Source: Triparma columacea
Lineage: Eukaryota; Sar; Bolidophyceae; Parmales; Triparmaceae
Assembly (NCBI GenBank): GCA_030267965.1
Contig: BRYA01000062.1
Span: 7,234-71,233, forward strand
Direction: 5' to 3'
Length of the DNA stretch: 64,000 nucleotides
The notes beneath the pieces were generated by a model. It did not search any database. It was not told where the DNA came from and saw only the letters and a program-made list of their open reading frames with translations. The position numbers and the translations under genes were made by a program. How positions within the stretch are numbered: position 1 is the stretch's first letter; the number at the start of each line of letters is the position of its first letter. Shown here piece after piece: positions 51,627 through 61,067 of this stretch.

Positions 51627-53881
51627 CTACAACTTACTCCTAGCACCCCCTCTCCTGTATGCCTCTTCGATTTCCCTTTTGTACGCTGCCTTGACCTTGT
51701 TCCTGACAACTTTGAATGTGGGTGTCGTGAATTTATTGTCCGGGGTCCAAGCCTCTGATGCAACGACGACCTCCCTTGGGACCTCGAAGCCATTGAGCTT
51801 TGCCGCTCTGCAGGTGGCCATGATATTACTCCTTAGTACTTCCTTATCGGCGCCTTCGCACCCTTCGGCAAGAACGACAACCACTACAAGCCAATCTCTC
51901 GTCCCATCGCCGTACACAAGGCATTGATCGACCTCGGTGACGCCCATAACGACGGCTTCGATCTTTTCGGCGCTGACGAATTCCCCCTGCTGAAGCTTGA
52001 AACAATTCTTGATGCGGTCAAGAATCCTCAGTCCACCTCCCTCAAAAACCCCAATGTCCCCCGTTTTGAACCAGCCGTCCTTGTCTTTGCAGCTCTTATA
52101 GCCCCCTCCTTGTACATAGTAACCATCGATGACGTTCTCACCCCTGACCTCAATCTCCCCGCCTTCTTCTACCCCCTCAACATTGACAATTCTGCGGTGG
52201 GAAGGGGTGTGTAGTCGCAAAAATTAGAAATGTATCCTCCTCCTCCATTAAATTTCTCGTTCATTCTCACCTGACTTCAACCCCGTTGACATTGCCTCCA
52301 ACGCACCCTGCGTTGCCCTCTCCCGGCCTAGCCACAGTGACCCCCCCCGTCGTCTCAGTCAAGCCGTAACCCTCAATGATGGCGGTTCCGGGGAGGATAC
52401 AAGAGAGCCAGACAAAAGTTGAGGGACGGAGGGGAGCAGACCCCGATATTAGCATCGTGCATCGGTCCAGGCCAAGGGCAGCTCTAATTTTGCTGAAAAG
52501 GAGCTTGTCGAAGAGAGGATGATGCGTAGATTGGGAGGAGGCGTACGCGACCGATTTGGTCTTTATACCGTAGTTGTAGAGCTTCGACTTCATTCCACCG
52601 GCGGCTGTAACTTTCGCCTCCAAGCCCGACCTTATCTTTTCCAAGACCCTCGGCGCGGCGGTGAAGAGAGTTGGCCTGGCCACCTTGAGGTCCTCTAGCA
52701 GGTAGGTAGATGTGACTTTGCTCGAGGGGTTCCACCTCATGTACCTAATCTCCCCTCCCCCTCCAAGCATTCCCTCCGTCACAATCCTTTCGAAGACGTG
52801 GGAGAGGGGAAGGTAGCTGAAGTGCACCGTCCCGAGGCTGATCTCGAAGGACAAGTGAACCTTCATTGACTGGAGCATGAAGGTGACGTTGCGCTGGGTA
52901 ATGACGCAACCCTTGGGGTTCCCGGTCGTTCCAGAGGTGTAGCAGATTGTGTGAATAGAAAATGGCGATGGAGAAGTTATCAGCTTTGAGAAGAGGGCGG
53001 GGATCGGAGAGGTGGGGGAGAGGGGGGTGGGGGAGGAGAATCTGCTTGCGGCGAGAGAAGCGAGTGTGTGAGTTTCAAGAGTAGAATAAGTAGAAAGGGT
53101 TGCGTTGGACGATTTTTTCCTTTCTACACTCCTCTTCCGACAGCGTCGCTTCACCCCTTAACGCTCTACTTTTTGCCCATTCTCACCTCAACCTCGACTC
53201 TAGGAGGACAGAGCCCTCCGCCATGACTTCGGCAAGACTGGTCACGCGCAGAAAGTTTGGTGCTGAGAAAGAGGTTGGAACGGGACCCCCGGTTATAATG
53301 AGAGTCGTTGAATCACAGGAACCTTGAGGGAGCAAGTCGAGAAGCCTGTAGTCGACGTACATGAGAGCGGGGCAAGTCTGCTGAACAATGTACTCCCTAT
53401 GATCCTGCGTGCTTGTGGTGTAAAGTGGGACTAGGGCGGAGTGCAGTGAAGACGTTGCTAGGGAAATTATTGAAAATGTTGGGGAGTTGGGGAGAAGGAC
53501 GCAAATGTTGTCGACGGTGGAGGGGGAGGACGGAGAGGGCGGTGAAACGAAGGAAGATGTCAGAGAGAGGTAAAGTTTCAGAACCTCTTCCATCAATCCG
53601 ACGTACGTCTGTGCAATAAATGGACCATCTTTAACTCGGCTCGATACTGAAGGTGCCAAAGGTTGAGAAAGAGTCGTAGCGTAGAAAGATGACAGAACGG
53701 AAGGAGTGGGTTGAAGGGGTTGTATAGGATCTGAGGGGGCACTGGTAGCGTATATGGTTGGAGAGGTCAGAGGGAGGGCAATCGCCGGACCCTGTAGTGT
53801 GGAGATTTCTCCTGAGATTTCTTCATTCTCGGGTTGGGGCGGCGAGGAGGAGGCAACATGTTGAGGTTTTGCCTTTGACAT
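51627..53881 (-). CDS. Long-chain acyl-CoA synthetase (AMP-forming)
   Basis: Activates fatty acids to acyl-CoA through an acyl-AMP intermediate. Exons are 53187-53881, about 53130 down to 52271, and 51627-52191, for roughly 700 residues. The second and third exons join well in phase (VEVRIVNVEG). The acceptor of exon 2 is uncertain, within about 20 bases, because the local sequence is purine-rich. AMP-binding motifs are ICYTSGTTGNPKGCVITQRN, LPLSHVFERIVTE, PTLFTAAPRVLEKI, MLISGSAPL, IIEGYGLTETTGGVTVARPG, WFKTGDIGVFEGGGLRILDR and IKNCFKLQQGEFVSAEKIE, all in the usual order. The first exon lacks the typical conserved N-terminal text and is Ser/Pro-rich. The C-terminus RRGGARSKL ends in SKL, the canonical peroxisomal targeting signal type 1, which suits beta-oxidation. 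Confidence 0.9.
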
Positions 53882-54085
53882 CAAGAGTATGTGGAGGGCT
53901 GTACTTCGATGCGGGCGTCAACTGTTATTGCAGAATTAATTGGGTTTTGGAAGAATTTTTAGGAGAAAAAAACACTATTTTGTCCAATTATGCGTTGGGA
54001 GATGGATGTAAAAGCCCGGCGCGTGCGTAATGACAGTATTAAATTCTGTAATAAAAAGCCGAGCCCGTGTGTTTTTGTTTTGGTT

Positions 54086-54859
54086 CTAACCTCCAGCCGT
54101 AGGTCCGTTCGAGGCCTTGGGTTCGGGAGCGACTGCAATCCTGTACTGTTCAGGATTCATGGAGGAGACCATGACTAACCCCGGGCCAACGAAGACAGTG
54201 TTGAAGATTCCCTCTCCGCCAACCACCATACCGCAGCATCCCCCGGCGCTCTGGAGCTCCATCTCCACCCCCTCGGCCCAGGCGAGCACGCAATTGGTGT
54301 CCACAACAATCTTCTCTCCGTCTTCAAGGACCTTCTGCATGATGGTACCGGTAGAGTTCAAGAACACGGTCCCGGTACCCTTGAGGCCTTGGCGAATGAA
54401 GCCCGCTCCTCCACAGCAAGCCTTGCATGGGTTGAAATCGAAGTCAGTCTCAATTTCGCACTCTCCATAGTGCGCCATGTAGCTCCCGGCCTTGCACACG
54501 AGGCTTCCATTCACGTTTTTGCTGTTGAGATCAACGGGGATGACCTTAGAAGGGAAGTTGGGGGTGAGGCCGACGAAGCCGAGCTCCTCCTGAGTGTTCT
54601 CCATGACCATGGTGCAGCAGGACTCTCCAGAGCAGCAGCGCTGGAAGCATCCCCCGCACTCAGTGTTACTTGCAATGTGTTCGGACATATACATCATCGT
54701 GCCAGGCTCGGAGTAAACGGATTCGGCGCCGGCGAGCTGCACAGTAACAACCTGTGAGTCCGCTCCGGTGACGTTGTATTTGGGCTCATCGGGGTACAAA
54801 ATCTCGAACTTTTGCCAGCCCGTCGATTTGAAAACAAGAAGCCCGTCCTCGTTGACCTC
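54086..54859 (-). CDS. AIM24/TIGR00266-family protein (5' exon missing)
   Basis: The last exon starts after an acceptor (CCCACCTCAG) with EVNEDGLLVFKSTGWQKFEI and runs to TAG at 54086. The beta-rich fold of the AIM24 family is suggested by QVVTVQLAGAESVYSEPGTM, MYMSEHIASNT, SLVCKAGSYMAHYG, FIRQGLKGTGTVFLNSTGTI, VVDTNCVLAWAEGVEME and GGEGIFNTVFVGPGLVMVSS. In yeast the family affects mitochondrial membrane architecture; bacterial members are of unknown function. Many Cys residues (CGGCFQRCCSGESCC, CKACCGGAG) are unusual. The 5' exon should lie between 54880 and the assembly gap at 55073, but no clear start plus donor was found. The divergent gene at 55245 is a paralogue. Confidence 0.75.
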   Translation of the reverse strand, partial: EVNEDGLLVFKSTGWQKFEILYPDEPKYNVTGADSQVVTVQLAGAESVYSEPGTMMYMSEHIASNTECGGCFQRCCSGESCCTMVMENTQEELGFVGLTPNFPSKVIPVDLNSKNVNGSLVCKAGSYMAHYGECEIETDFDFNPCKACCGGAGFIRQGLKGTGTVFLNSTGTIMQKVLEDGEKIVVDTNCVLAWAEGVEMELQSAGGCCGMVVGGEGIFNTVFVGPGLVMVSSMNPEQYRIAVAPEPKASNGPTAGG

Positions 54860-55072
54860 CTGAGGTGGGGGGATAGTGAAGAAAGGGGTGAGAAGGAGGT
54901 GTTATGATGGCCATATCTTCGACGTGCGGGGGGGGGGGGGTTGAGGAGGGCTTGTGGGAAGAATAGTTGACATTTTGGGCCGTTTAGGGAGAACATGGAA
55001 GTTAGAGGGGGCGGGGGGCGCTTTTATGGATCCGAAAGTCGCAAAGGTGAAGAAAACTGTTCCAACTTCCTC

Positions 55073-55123
55073 NNNNNNNNNNNNNNNNNNNNNNNNNNNN
55101 NNNNNNNNNNNNNNNNNNNNNNN
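55073..55123. other. Assembly gap (run of N)
   Basis: Fifty-one unknown bases lie between two divergent AIM24-family genes whose first exons both appear to be missing. The right edge is followed by about four 12-bp CGGTGCTGTGTC units (55140-55180). Confidence 0.99.
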
Positions 55124-55244
55124 GGGGTGGAGGAAGCTATCGGTGCTGTGTCGGTGCTGTGTCGGTGCTGTGTCGGTGGTGTGCACTCTAAAATCTAACA
55201 CGTCTCGCATTCACCCACCCCCGTCCCGTCCCCCCGAATCCCAG

Positions 55245-56037
55245 TGCGCCTGACAATGATGGGTTGCCGCGCTTTGAGATCATTGGCACCACCTGTCAAA
55301 TCGTTCAATTTCCGCTTCAGCCTGGGCAGGCGATAACATGCCAACCGGGGGCAATGTGCTACATGAACAACGGCTGCAAGCTCCAGATCAAAAGTGGAGG
55401 GCTCATGTCCATCATAGGTAGCGCTATGGGAGGAGAGGATCCGTGGAAGTGCGTCTACACCAACAAGACACAGGGACCAGGGTACGTTGCTATGACGACG
55501 GATATTCCGGGAGTTATGGTACCCATCGATATGAGCCAGATCGACGGCACCCTTAGGTGCAAGAGGGGGGCATGGGTTTGCAGCACAGGAGACAATGAGA
55601 CACAGGTGCTCGCCGGATTCAACCCTTCCGAGAGCTTTGCCGGTCAGTGCTGCGGAGGCCTCGACTTCATTATGCAGGAGCTCAAGGGGGGGGAATGGTC
55701 CTTCCTCTCGGCAATGGGAACCGTCATCACCAGGGAGCTCTCCCCCGGGGAGGAGTTCATTGTGGACACCAACAGCATCCTCGCCATAACTGGATCGGTC
55801 CAGGTGGACGTCCGCCGGGTTGGGGACTGCGGTGCCATGTGCTGCGCTGGCGAGGGAGCCTACAACACCGTGTTGACCGGGCCTGGGAAGGTCTGGCTCC
55901 AGAGCATGCCCATCGAGAAGCTAAGGGCCCTCTTCCCTGCACCGGCTGAACCGTCTCAAGGAGGAAATGGAGGAGGAGATGGAGGTGGAGATGGAGGTGG
56001 ATGGGGAGATGGAGATGGAGGTGGAGGTGGAGAATGA
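55245..56037 (+). CDS. AIM24/TIGR00266-family protein, second copy (5' exon missing)
   Basis: The exon begins after the acceptor CGAATCCCAG with APDNDGLPRFEIIGTTCQIV. There is no ATG in frame near the start, so a first exon must lie upstream, probably in or next to the N gap. Family blocks are PLQPGQAITCQPGAMCYMNN, GVMVPIDMSQIDGTLRCKRG, FIMQELKGGEWSFLSAMGTV, FIVDTNSILAITGSVQVDVR and AGEGAYNTVLTGPGKVWLQS, in the same order as in the minus-strand copy at 54086-54859. The last 30 residues are a Gly/Asp repeat (GGGDGGGDGGGWGDGDGGG) encoded by GGAGAT/GGAGGT repeats. It is also Cys-rich. Confidence 0.78.
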
Positions 56038-56189
56038 GGTGGAGATGGAGGTTAGAATGTTGTGTGACATGGAGGTGCACGAGGAGGCCGTCCTGTGGGG
56101 TATCATGTCAGGTCCTGCACTTTTAGATCAGAAGAGAAGAGGGAGAGGAAGATGGATGAAGGGATTTGATTGACAGATAATCGCCTTCT

Positions 56190-56840
56190 CAAATATCATA
56201 ATATACTAGTCTATGGGCTATACTTGAAACTTGTTGCACGCTATTTTTGTGGAAAGACATAGTGTGACGCACCTACGCACAGAATCCTTTGTCCTTTCTT
56301 CTCTGTCTATAGCCCTCTGGCCTTTCTCTCTATAATCTCTAATACCTAGTATCCTGTTATCGCTCCAATTTTTTTCTTCTTGGTCGTCCTTGATGTCACA
56401 CTCGAAAAATGAAAATCGGCAAAATTAAATTGTCTATTTTACACCTACGAAATATATATAAATATAAAGGATCAAATTTATAAACTAATTTAGTATATGT
56501 GATAATATTAAACGTATTTTGACACCTCAAAAATATAATTTTATTATTGTCTCAAATGTAACTTGATAAATGATATTATCATAAATGTATCGCAAATTGA
56601 ATGCTTTGTATGTTCATATCACCTAAATAAATATTTGAAATTTCTCAGATGTAAAATATTTTTCTATATAATTTGTTGTACATTTTAACATCAATTGAGC
56701 AGATTTGATACAAATTGAAAGATATTCAGTAAACAGTAAAGAATTTAGAAGACTTTTGAAACATGTTGCGAGCAAAGTTGACTGACATTGACATGATTTG
56801 TGATTGATAAAGGGAGAAATCACAGAGCAGAATTAAGCGT
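56190..56840. other. AT-rich non-coding island
   Basis: From about 56400 to 56800 the sequence is strongly AT-rich (runs such as AAATATATATAAATATAAAGG), in sharp contrast to the flanks. No coding frame of note, no TIR pair and no tRNA-like structure was seen. It lies between a plus-strand stop (56037) and a minus-strand stop (56880), that is, in a convergent intergenic region. Confidence 0.7.
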
Positions 56841-56879
56841 AATCATGGGTTTATAGTGGGATTCAGTGCCCAAGCTCCT

Positions 56880-59309
56880 TTATTTGTCCACCCCCCCCCC
56901 CGCTCCTTCTCCCGGTAGCTGCAGTCCGAACATGGAGCTCGAGTGCTTCCCATCAGCATTGATTTGCATTTGCCCCATCCCCTCCCCCTCTTCCCCCTCC
57001 TGCGCTTTCCTGTAGACGCTGCGGAGCCAGTTCGTTTGGAGGTTGAACTCCAACGCTCCAAGCTCCCTGACCTCCCCTACGAGCTCCGCGAGGTGAATGG
57101 CAAAGTCGGGGTTGCTCGCGTCTGTGCCCTGCATTTCGCCGTAGCCCCCCGACTTGAGCATTTGTTGGATGTCTGGGGGAAGATCTAGATGCGGGAGCTG
57201 TATGGGCGTCACCTTTAAGTTCCCCAGCCGCTTCTCTACCTCATGCATCATTTTCCCCTCGGACTGCCACTTGCAGTTCCCCCCCTCATCAAAGAGTCTC
57301 CGGTCGAACTGGGGCGGCTTCTTCTTGTTCTGGCACCACCAGACCTTTTCCTTGACGTTCGCCGCCACCAAACTAATAGCGAGGCCCATCCTTTCGGCCC
57401 GCCCGACCCTGCCGACCCTGTGGATGTAGTTCTCGGACTGCTCGGGAAGGGTCATGTTCACGACGTATGGTAGCCCCGAGACGTCAATGCCTCTTGCCGC
57501 GACGTCCGTGGCAATGAGAATCCGCACTTCTCCGTCCTTGAAAGCTTCCAGGTTCTGTTTCCTCTCCTGCTGACTTCTCATCCCAGCCAACACACAGCAC
57601 GAGTAAATACCCTGCTTCCCCCCCTCCTTCTTGCCACTGAACTTGCCCCCCCCCCCCGCCGCGACGAAGAACTTTTCCAAATGATCGCAGTCCAGGTTCG
57701 TGCGACAGAACACGAGCACCTGCTCCATGTCCAGCTGTTCAATGAGTTTCAACAACACAACAGGCTTCATAGCCTTGATCCTCTGGCTCATTTTCTCTTC
57801 CTCTGACATGACTTCCCACTCGACCTCTTCCTCGACCTTGCCATACTTGTGGTGGACGGCGTCAGTGACGACCCACTTCTTCGCCTCACTGCCGAGCAGG
57901 TTGATGCTCTTTGCGAGGACTAGGTTGTCCAGGTCGTGCTTCTTCGGATCGACCCTAATCACGCAATGGTGGACCGTGTCCGGGACACTCTCCTTCCCCT
58001 TTAGATCGATCCACATCGGCTTGCTGCATATCTCGGAAACGAGCGACTTGACAGACTCAGAGTGGAGGGTCGCAGAGAAGAAGCACACCTGAAGGTCCAA
58101 CTTGCTTCGGGGTAGCATGGAATATATTGCCTTGACGCCCTCGACGTTGTCCTTCTCCGCCAGCTGGTCGGCCTCGTCCAGCACGAAAAACTTACAGCGC
58201 TTGGGGTTGATCTTCTTCTGCTTCATGAATTGGGAGATTATGGGAACAGTCCCGACTAGGACATCAACATCGTTGTTCTTGAGCCTCTCTAGGACAGGCT
58301 TGGGAGAGTACCCTCCCACCAACAACGCTGCTTTAATCGGCGGGTCGTTCAGGTTCGACGCAAGGGACGCAAAAGTGTTGTAGGTTTGCTCCGCAAGATC
58401 CCTGACAGGCTCGAGGACAATTGCCAAGGGTCCGTTGCCGTTCCACCCGGTGGTGTAACCCCCCCCTTCCGTGTCTTGCTCACCCCGCGCGTTCTCGTTC
58501 TTCACCAGCACCGCTTCGTCAGCCTCCGAGAAGGCCACCCCTCCCAAGCTCCCAAGCCCGCCGGCCCCCAAGTCGAAAGTGCACTGGGCGTTCTTCATCG
58601 CGACCGTCGGAAAGAGCCCCCCCTCCAGCTCACTTTCTCCTACAACCGTGTCGAAGCCGATTCCGAGATCCTTCCCATTCTTTGTCCACCCCACTTGGAC
58701 CCTCCTATCCTCCCCAATGCTGAAGTAGCATCCCACCACGTCGCCCTTCCCGTAGGACTCTCCCCACTTCTCGAACTTGCTGCTCTGTACCTTCATCCCG
58801 GTCCCCCCGAAGCCGTACGAGGCCGTATCCTTACCGAGCTCCAACCTGGCCGCAGAGGACGCGACACCCACCCTCACGATGCCCTCGTCCTCGCACTTCA
58901 CCGCGAACGAGTAGCTCCCGGACGCGACTCCCGTCGTACACCTGACCCCTGCCCATCCGTTCTCCTTCCTTGTCTGCACGGTGAGTCCCCCGGACGCGAG
59001 GGAAATGGAAGGATCTCTATCCACAGAAGACATGACGAAGTAAGGCTCGTCCTTTCGAACATCTGTCTTCACCACTCCCCTCTTACCCTCCCTCTTCTCC
59101 CGGTATTCCTCCACGCAGAGCTGTAGGACGGGCAAAGCGAAGGCTCCAGTCTTTCCACTTCCTGTCTCTGCGGCAGCCAAGACATCACCCCCCCCAAGGA
59201 TCAACGGTATAGCTTCTTCTTGGATAGCTGTTGGTAGCATCCAATCTGTAGTCGCAACATAAGAGAGGAGTTCGTCGAGGAGCGGCAGGGCCTCCCACCC
59301 GCCTGACAT
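56880..59309 (-). CDS. DDX1, DEAD-box RNA helicase with SPRY insertion
   Basis: An RNA helicase acting in tRNA-ligase and mRNA 3'-end complexes in other eukaryotes. A single exon encodes 809 residues. The Q motif region (PTAIQEEAIPLIL) and motif I AETGSGKT (residues 47-54) are followed by an SPRY domain (about 90-260; FAVKCEDEGIVRVGVASSAA, YGFGGTGMKVQSSKFEKWGE, VQVGWTKNGKDLGIGFD). That insertion between motifs I and Ia is the hallmark of DDX1. Then come PVRDLAEQTYNTFASL (Ia), VLDEADQL (II, residues 378-381), CFFSATLHSES (III), VLVFCRTNLDCDHLEKF (IV), IATDVAARGIDVSGLPYVVN (V) and YIHRVGRVGRAERMG (VI). The C-terminal segment is unremarkable. The lack of introns is notable among its neighbours. 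Confidence 0.96.
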   Translation of the reverse strand: MSGGWEALPLLDELLSYVATTDWMLPTAIQEEAIPLILGGGDVLAAAETGSGKTGAFALPVLQLCVEEYREKREGKRGVVKTDVRKDEPYFVMSSVDRDPSISLASGGLTVQTRKENGWAGVRCTTGVASGSYSFAVKCEDEGIVRVGVASSAARLELGKDTASYGFGGTGMKVQSSKFEKWGESYGKGDVVGCYFSIGEDRRVQVGWTKNGKDLGIGFDTVVGESELEGGLFPTVAMKNAQCTFDLGAGGLGSLGGVAFSEADEAVLVKNENARGEQDTEGGGYTTGWNGNGPLAIVLEPVRDLAEQTYNTFASLASNLNDPPIKAALLVGGYSPKPVLERLKNNDVDVLVGTVPIISQFMKQKKINPKRCKFFVLDEADQLAEKDNVEGVKAIYSMLPRSKLDLQVCFFSATLHSESVKSLVSEICSKPMWIDLKGKESVPDTVHHCVIRVDPKKHDLDNLVLAKSINLLGSEAKKWVVTDAVHHKYGKVEEEVEWEVMSEEEKMSQRIKAMKPVVLLKLIEQLDMEQVLVFCRTNLDCDHLEKFFVAAGGGGKFSGKKEGGKQGIYSCCVLAGMRSQQERKQNLEAFKDGEVRILIATDVAARGIDVSGLPYVVNMTLPEQSENYIHRVGRVGRAERMGLAISLVAANVKEKVWWCQNKKKPPQFDRRLFDEGGNCKWQSEGKMMHEVEKRLGNLKVTPIQLPHLDLPPDIQQMLKSGGYGEMQGTDASNPDFAIHLAELVGEVRELGALEFNLQTNWLRSVYRKAQEGEEGEGMGQMQINADGKHSSSMFGLQLPGEGAGGGVDK

Positions 59310-59579
59310 CTTTGGGGGCCGAACTGAGGGTCTCGATGCCTATGTTCTTATTTCAACCAACAATCAAGCAAACGACGATCTATGAAGCGAAGTTCTACAG
59401 AAATTATATTCGTTTCGTCACAAAATTGAAGAAAATGTCGTGAAAGGAAGGAAGCAGTAATTTGGGAGATAATTAATTTGGGCCCTACAGGAAGTCCTTT
59501 GAGGCCCAAGGATCACGAAAACATAAAATACTCCGAGACGTTTCTACCAAAAAATATTACATGACGACTCCGATCACAA

Positions 59580-60794
59580 CTACTCCCAACTCAAGTTGAT
59601 CGACGATGCCCTTCCCCCCTGCCTCGGAATGGGCTGAATTGGCTTCCAAACGAGCTGTTGAGGGTTCCTATTCTCCGCCCCTAGGTTCCCCATCCCAGCC
59701 TTCCCGGAAGACTCTTCCATCTGCCACCTTTTCTCTCTCATTTCTTGAAGCTTCGAGGCGTGGGGGTTCTTTGGCTTGCTGAGCCTCCCTTCGAAGTAGT
59801 CGGACGTGCTGAAGCCATTGCCGAAGCCACCCCTACCCCCACTCCTCTTTTCCTGAGACCTCTGCGCGGCCTCGTCCAGCCTCCTCTCATACTGCTGTCT
59901 GGCGATTTCGTCCCTCCTCTCAACGAGAGCTTGCCTCTCCTTCTGCTTGTCAATTTCTTCCACCACCTGATTCCTGAGCGCCGCCGCCTCCCTCCTGACC
60001 CTTTCTTCGTCCCTCCTCTCCTCTTCAATTTTCCTCCTTTTGTCCTCCTCGTTCTTCATCCTCTGCTCAGATATGTCGGCCATAAGCTGCTGCGCGTAAA
60101 CCTCCCCTGTGACGTGGCGGTTGAGATCGTTCCCGGGCTGGACGGCCCGATAGAGGTTGGCCTCCTCCCTCTCTTTCTCTCGCCTCCTCCTCTCTGCCTC
60201 AACCCTTTGGATTTCGAGCTCGTGAACAGAGGGACCAACCGAGGCCCCCCGCCCTTGACTGCCTGAGGAGGCCGCATACTGGGGAAAAGCGGTGCGCTTT
60301 GTGGCACGGAGGGGCTGTTCGAAGGGCTGGTACTCGGAGTAGTTGTCTGCGTGGGTCACTGTATGGGGGGGGAGTGATGTGAAAAGTGAGAAGGGGTTAG
60401 AATTAGAATTATCTAGACTTTGGGATAGAAGCTTACCCTCCCCAGATTTGGCCCCGGCAGGCTCAAGGCAGGCGCTCGCAAAACTTTGCTCCCTCTTTGC
60501 TTGCAATAATTTCATCTCCTTCTCGTAATGAAAGTTGTCCTCCCCCTGGTAAGCCCTCTGCTGCTGAGGTGACTGTTGGGGACGAGCCTGAGGTCTATAG
60601 TACTGCTGAGGGGCTTGCTCCAATTCACTCATATGCCGCCGTTGAGGTGCATGATAAGTTTGAGCGTGATGAGGCATCTCGCTATAGTGATTTTGAAGAC
60701 CTTGCTGAGGAGCAGGTTCCTCGGGGGCGCCCCATGATAAGCTTATGGAGGTGTGCCCTCCTGGAGGTACTTGGGTAAATCGACGGTATGACAT
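59580..60794 (-). CDS. Coiled-coil protein with PPGG-x-S-I-x-L motifs, possibly microtubule-associated
   Basis: A 404-residue single-exon protein. It begins MSYRRFTQVPPGGHTSISLSW and ends GGRASSINLSWE, two versions of a (P)PGG.(S/T)SI.LSW motif reminiscent of the PPGGxSS.SLG motifs in microtubule-associated Jupiter/HN1 and some ciliary proteins. The middle is Gln/Pro-rich and then a long charged helix (VEAERRRREKEREEANLYRA, EDKRRKIEEERRDEERVRRE, DEIARQQYERRLDEAAQRSQ). A cytoskeletal or flagellar role is plausible but unproven. No signal or TM segments are present. Confidence 0.75.
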   Translation of the reverse strand: MSYRRFTQVPPGGHTSISLSWGAPEEPAPQQGLQNHYSEMPHHAQTYHAPQRRHMSELEQAPQQYYRPQARPQQSPQQQRAYQGEDNFHYEKEMKLLQAKREQSFASACLEPAGAKSGEGKLLSQSLDNSNSNPFSLFTSLPPHTVTHADNYSEYQPFEQPLRATKRTAFPQYAASSGSQGRGASVGPSVHELEIQRVEAERRRREKEREEANLYRAVQPGNDLNRHVTGEVYAQQLMADISEQRMKNEEDKRRKIEEERRDEERVRREAAALRNQVVEEIDKQKERQALVERRDEIARQQYERRLDEAAQRSQEKRSGGRGGFGNGFSTSDYFEGRLSKPKNPHASKLQEMREKRWQMEESSGKAGMGNLGAENRNPQQLVWKPIQPIPRQGGRASSINLSWE

Positions 60795-61067
60795 TGTTAC
60801 TGAGTAAATATAGGATTTTTTTGTTCTTTAACTGACGGTGGAAAGTGATAAAAAGGGTTTCCTGACCTTCAAATTAACAGTCTGATTTTTTACAAGTATT
60901 TTTTCCTTGACTGGAGTGGGTGTAAATACAGCGTTTTGGGAAGTAACATTCTCCGAGCACTTTAGGAGTGCAATAAAGGCACCGTATCTCCACTCTCGTA
61001 TATTCAATTCGAAGTATTAGATTCATAATTGAGCCCATAATTGAGCCCCCTTGTCGGCGACGGCATC

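Noticed and set aside
55967..56173. Met/Glu/Val-rich open frame over the 3' end of the AIM24-family gene
   Set aside because: It is a frame-shifted reading of the GGAGAT/GGAGGT repeat that encodes the Gly/Asp tail.
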